NCBI RefSeq assembly: GCF_000972845.2
Contig: NC_040017.1
Coordinates: 25,195,606 to 25,259,605 of the forward strand
Reading direction: 5' to 3'
Source of the DNA: Larimichthys crocea
Taxonomy: Eukaryota > Chordata > Actinopteri > Sciaenidae
DNA length: 64,000 bases
Position numbers and translations under genes: made by a program. Of the stretch, positions 63,056-64,000 are shown piece by piece; the first letter of the stretch is position 1, and the number at the start of each line of letters is the position of its first letter. The notes beneath the pieces were generated by a model, which did no database searches, was not told where the DNA came from, and was given only the letters and a program-made list of their open reading frames with translations.

Positions 63056-64000
63056 TAGAAGCAGTGGATTTTTTAGGGGTTAGCTACAGTACAGTAGGCC
63101 TCCTGTGGATGCTGATAGTTCAATGTGATACACAGATGAGGTGAAATTAATTAAACGTTTTCATTTTTTATAGAGAAATATGGAAAAATTATTTAAATAA
63201 ACCTCTGTGCTACCCGACATGACCCTTCACCTTCCCAAATATCAAACACGAAACGTTCCCTCACATCCGAGACACACCCAAACAATCCACTTATTGATTT
63301 AGACTGACAGAAAATCTCAAAATTATTATTTATTTCCTTCACAGGAGTCGTGTTCCCTGGCCAGTCCCGCAGTGTCGGCAGTCCTAATTAAAAACTCAGG
63401 TGTTAGACAGAGGCGGTAATGTTAGCAGACAATGCTATGGTTCATGAGCAAACAAGCTCGCATCATCCAAACACAAAATCAATCAGAATTATTAGGGAGA
63501 AATCAATTTCCCATGACTAATAAATTCACTTCAGACAAACAAAGTTGTCGCTTTGTTCCGAAACAACAAACCAGCTGTTAAAAACCACTGGACCTCCAAT
63601 ATGGCTGCCAGAGGTGTGTTAAATCACCTGACAGGGCTTTCTGCCGGAAAAGGAAGAAATGCCAGGATTACTTTATTCTCGCCGTGTACTGTTGTCGAAT
63701 ATAATCTTCTAGCTGTAAGTTATTCAGCTAGAGAATAACAGCCACATGATAACACGAGCTAAAGCCACCACACCTCCCCGCTCCCTCTCTGACAGCACAG
63801 ATGCTCGGAGAGGCTGGGACTGGTCATAGAGTGTCACTCACAATCAGTCACCGAGTGCCAAAGTGCATTCATCCAGAAAATGCCAGATTCCACTCTAATC
63901 ATTTTTTTCTTATTCTATCTCCATCTCTTCATACCTTGGCTATCTGAAATTCTGAAGACAGGCTATTGGAAATCTTGACCTTCAGGATGACAGTTATCAC
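63056..64000. other. No gene seen
   Basis: AT-leaning DNA with two AT-rich homeodomain-type cores near 63145-63160. No exon or known repeat is recognised. Confidence 0.45.

Larger units (their letters stand above)
37311..64000. other. Upstream flank of the minus-strand gene, no intact gene recognised
   Basis: It contains dispersed-repeat fragments, microsatellites and one decayed MADF-domain remnant near the right end, but no intact exon that I can recognise on either strand. It is most simply intergenic. It could also hold unrecognised 5' non-coding exons of the minus-strand gene or introns of another gene. Confidence 0.4.

Noticed and set aside
1..64000. Search for CRISPR arrays, rRNA genes, intact tRNA genes, phage or bacterial gene clusters and retroviral genes
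   Set aside because: None seen. Sequence character is that of fish nuclear non-coding DNA, so no microbial-type system is present.

Overview
This window looks like vertebrate, almost certainly ray-finned (percomorph-type) fish, nuclear DNA. The evidence is long AT-leaning non-coding stretches, many CA/TG dinucleotide arrays, two tRNA-type SINEs of kinds that I recognise as common in percomorph fish, an L2-like LINE 3' end and several other teleost dispersed repeats. There are no long coding ORFs, no bacterial-style gene packing and no CRISPR array, rRNA or intact tRNA gene. Repeat and family names are from memory; no database search was possible.

The best-supported host gene is on the minus strand. 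Its first coding exon lies at 36334-36385 and encodes a signal peptide. It has a strong Kozak context, an in-frame upstream stop and a consensus splice donor that leaves a phase-1 intron. A CpG-containing, GC-box and CRE-bearing promoter/5'UTR lies just upstream (about 36386-37310). No second exon is visible, so everything from 36333 down to position 1 is most simply intron 1, more than 36 kb long. The stretch from about 37.3 kb to 64 kb is then upstream flank. This layout is typical of neuronal cell-surface genes with a giant first intron, but the gene cannot be named from 17 codons.

Layout: 1-13.5 kb, non-coding with an AAT array and one perfect hairpin. 13.5-14.0 kb, a SINE followed by a second dispersed repeat. 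14-24.5 kb, non-coding with a long TG array and a G-rich block. 24.5-25.0 kb, a SINE with its middle missing followed by another copy of the same second repeat. 25-36 kb, non-coding with G-rich tracts, a possible two-exon plus-strand (antisense) transcript at 31.1-32.1 kb and several conserved-element-like blocks. 36.2-37.4 kb, first exon and promoter, boxed in by CA, CT and poly-A/T arrays. 37.7-51.4 kb, several retroelement tails and dispersed repeats plus a perfect 17-bp-arm palindrome at 47.1 kb. 51.4-62.6 kb, mostly featureless. 62.6-62.9 kb, a decayed MADF-domain coding remnant on the minus strand followed by a retroelement-like tail.

I found no evidence for a new multi-gene system. The observations most worth checking are the broken MADF remnant, the first exon and its repeat-bounded promoter, the candidate antisense transcript, the two perfect palindromes and several non-coding blocks that look constrained.
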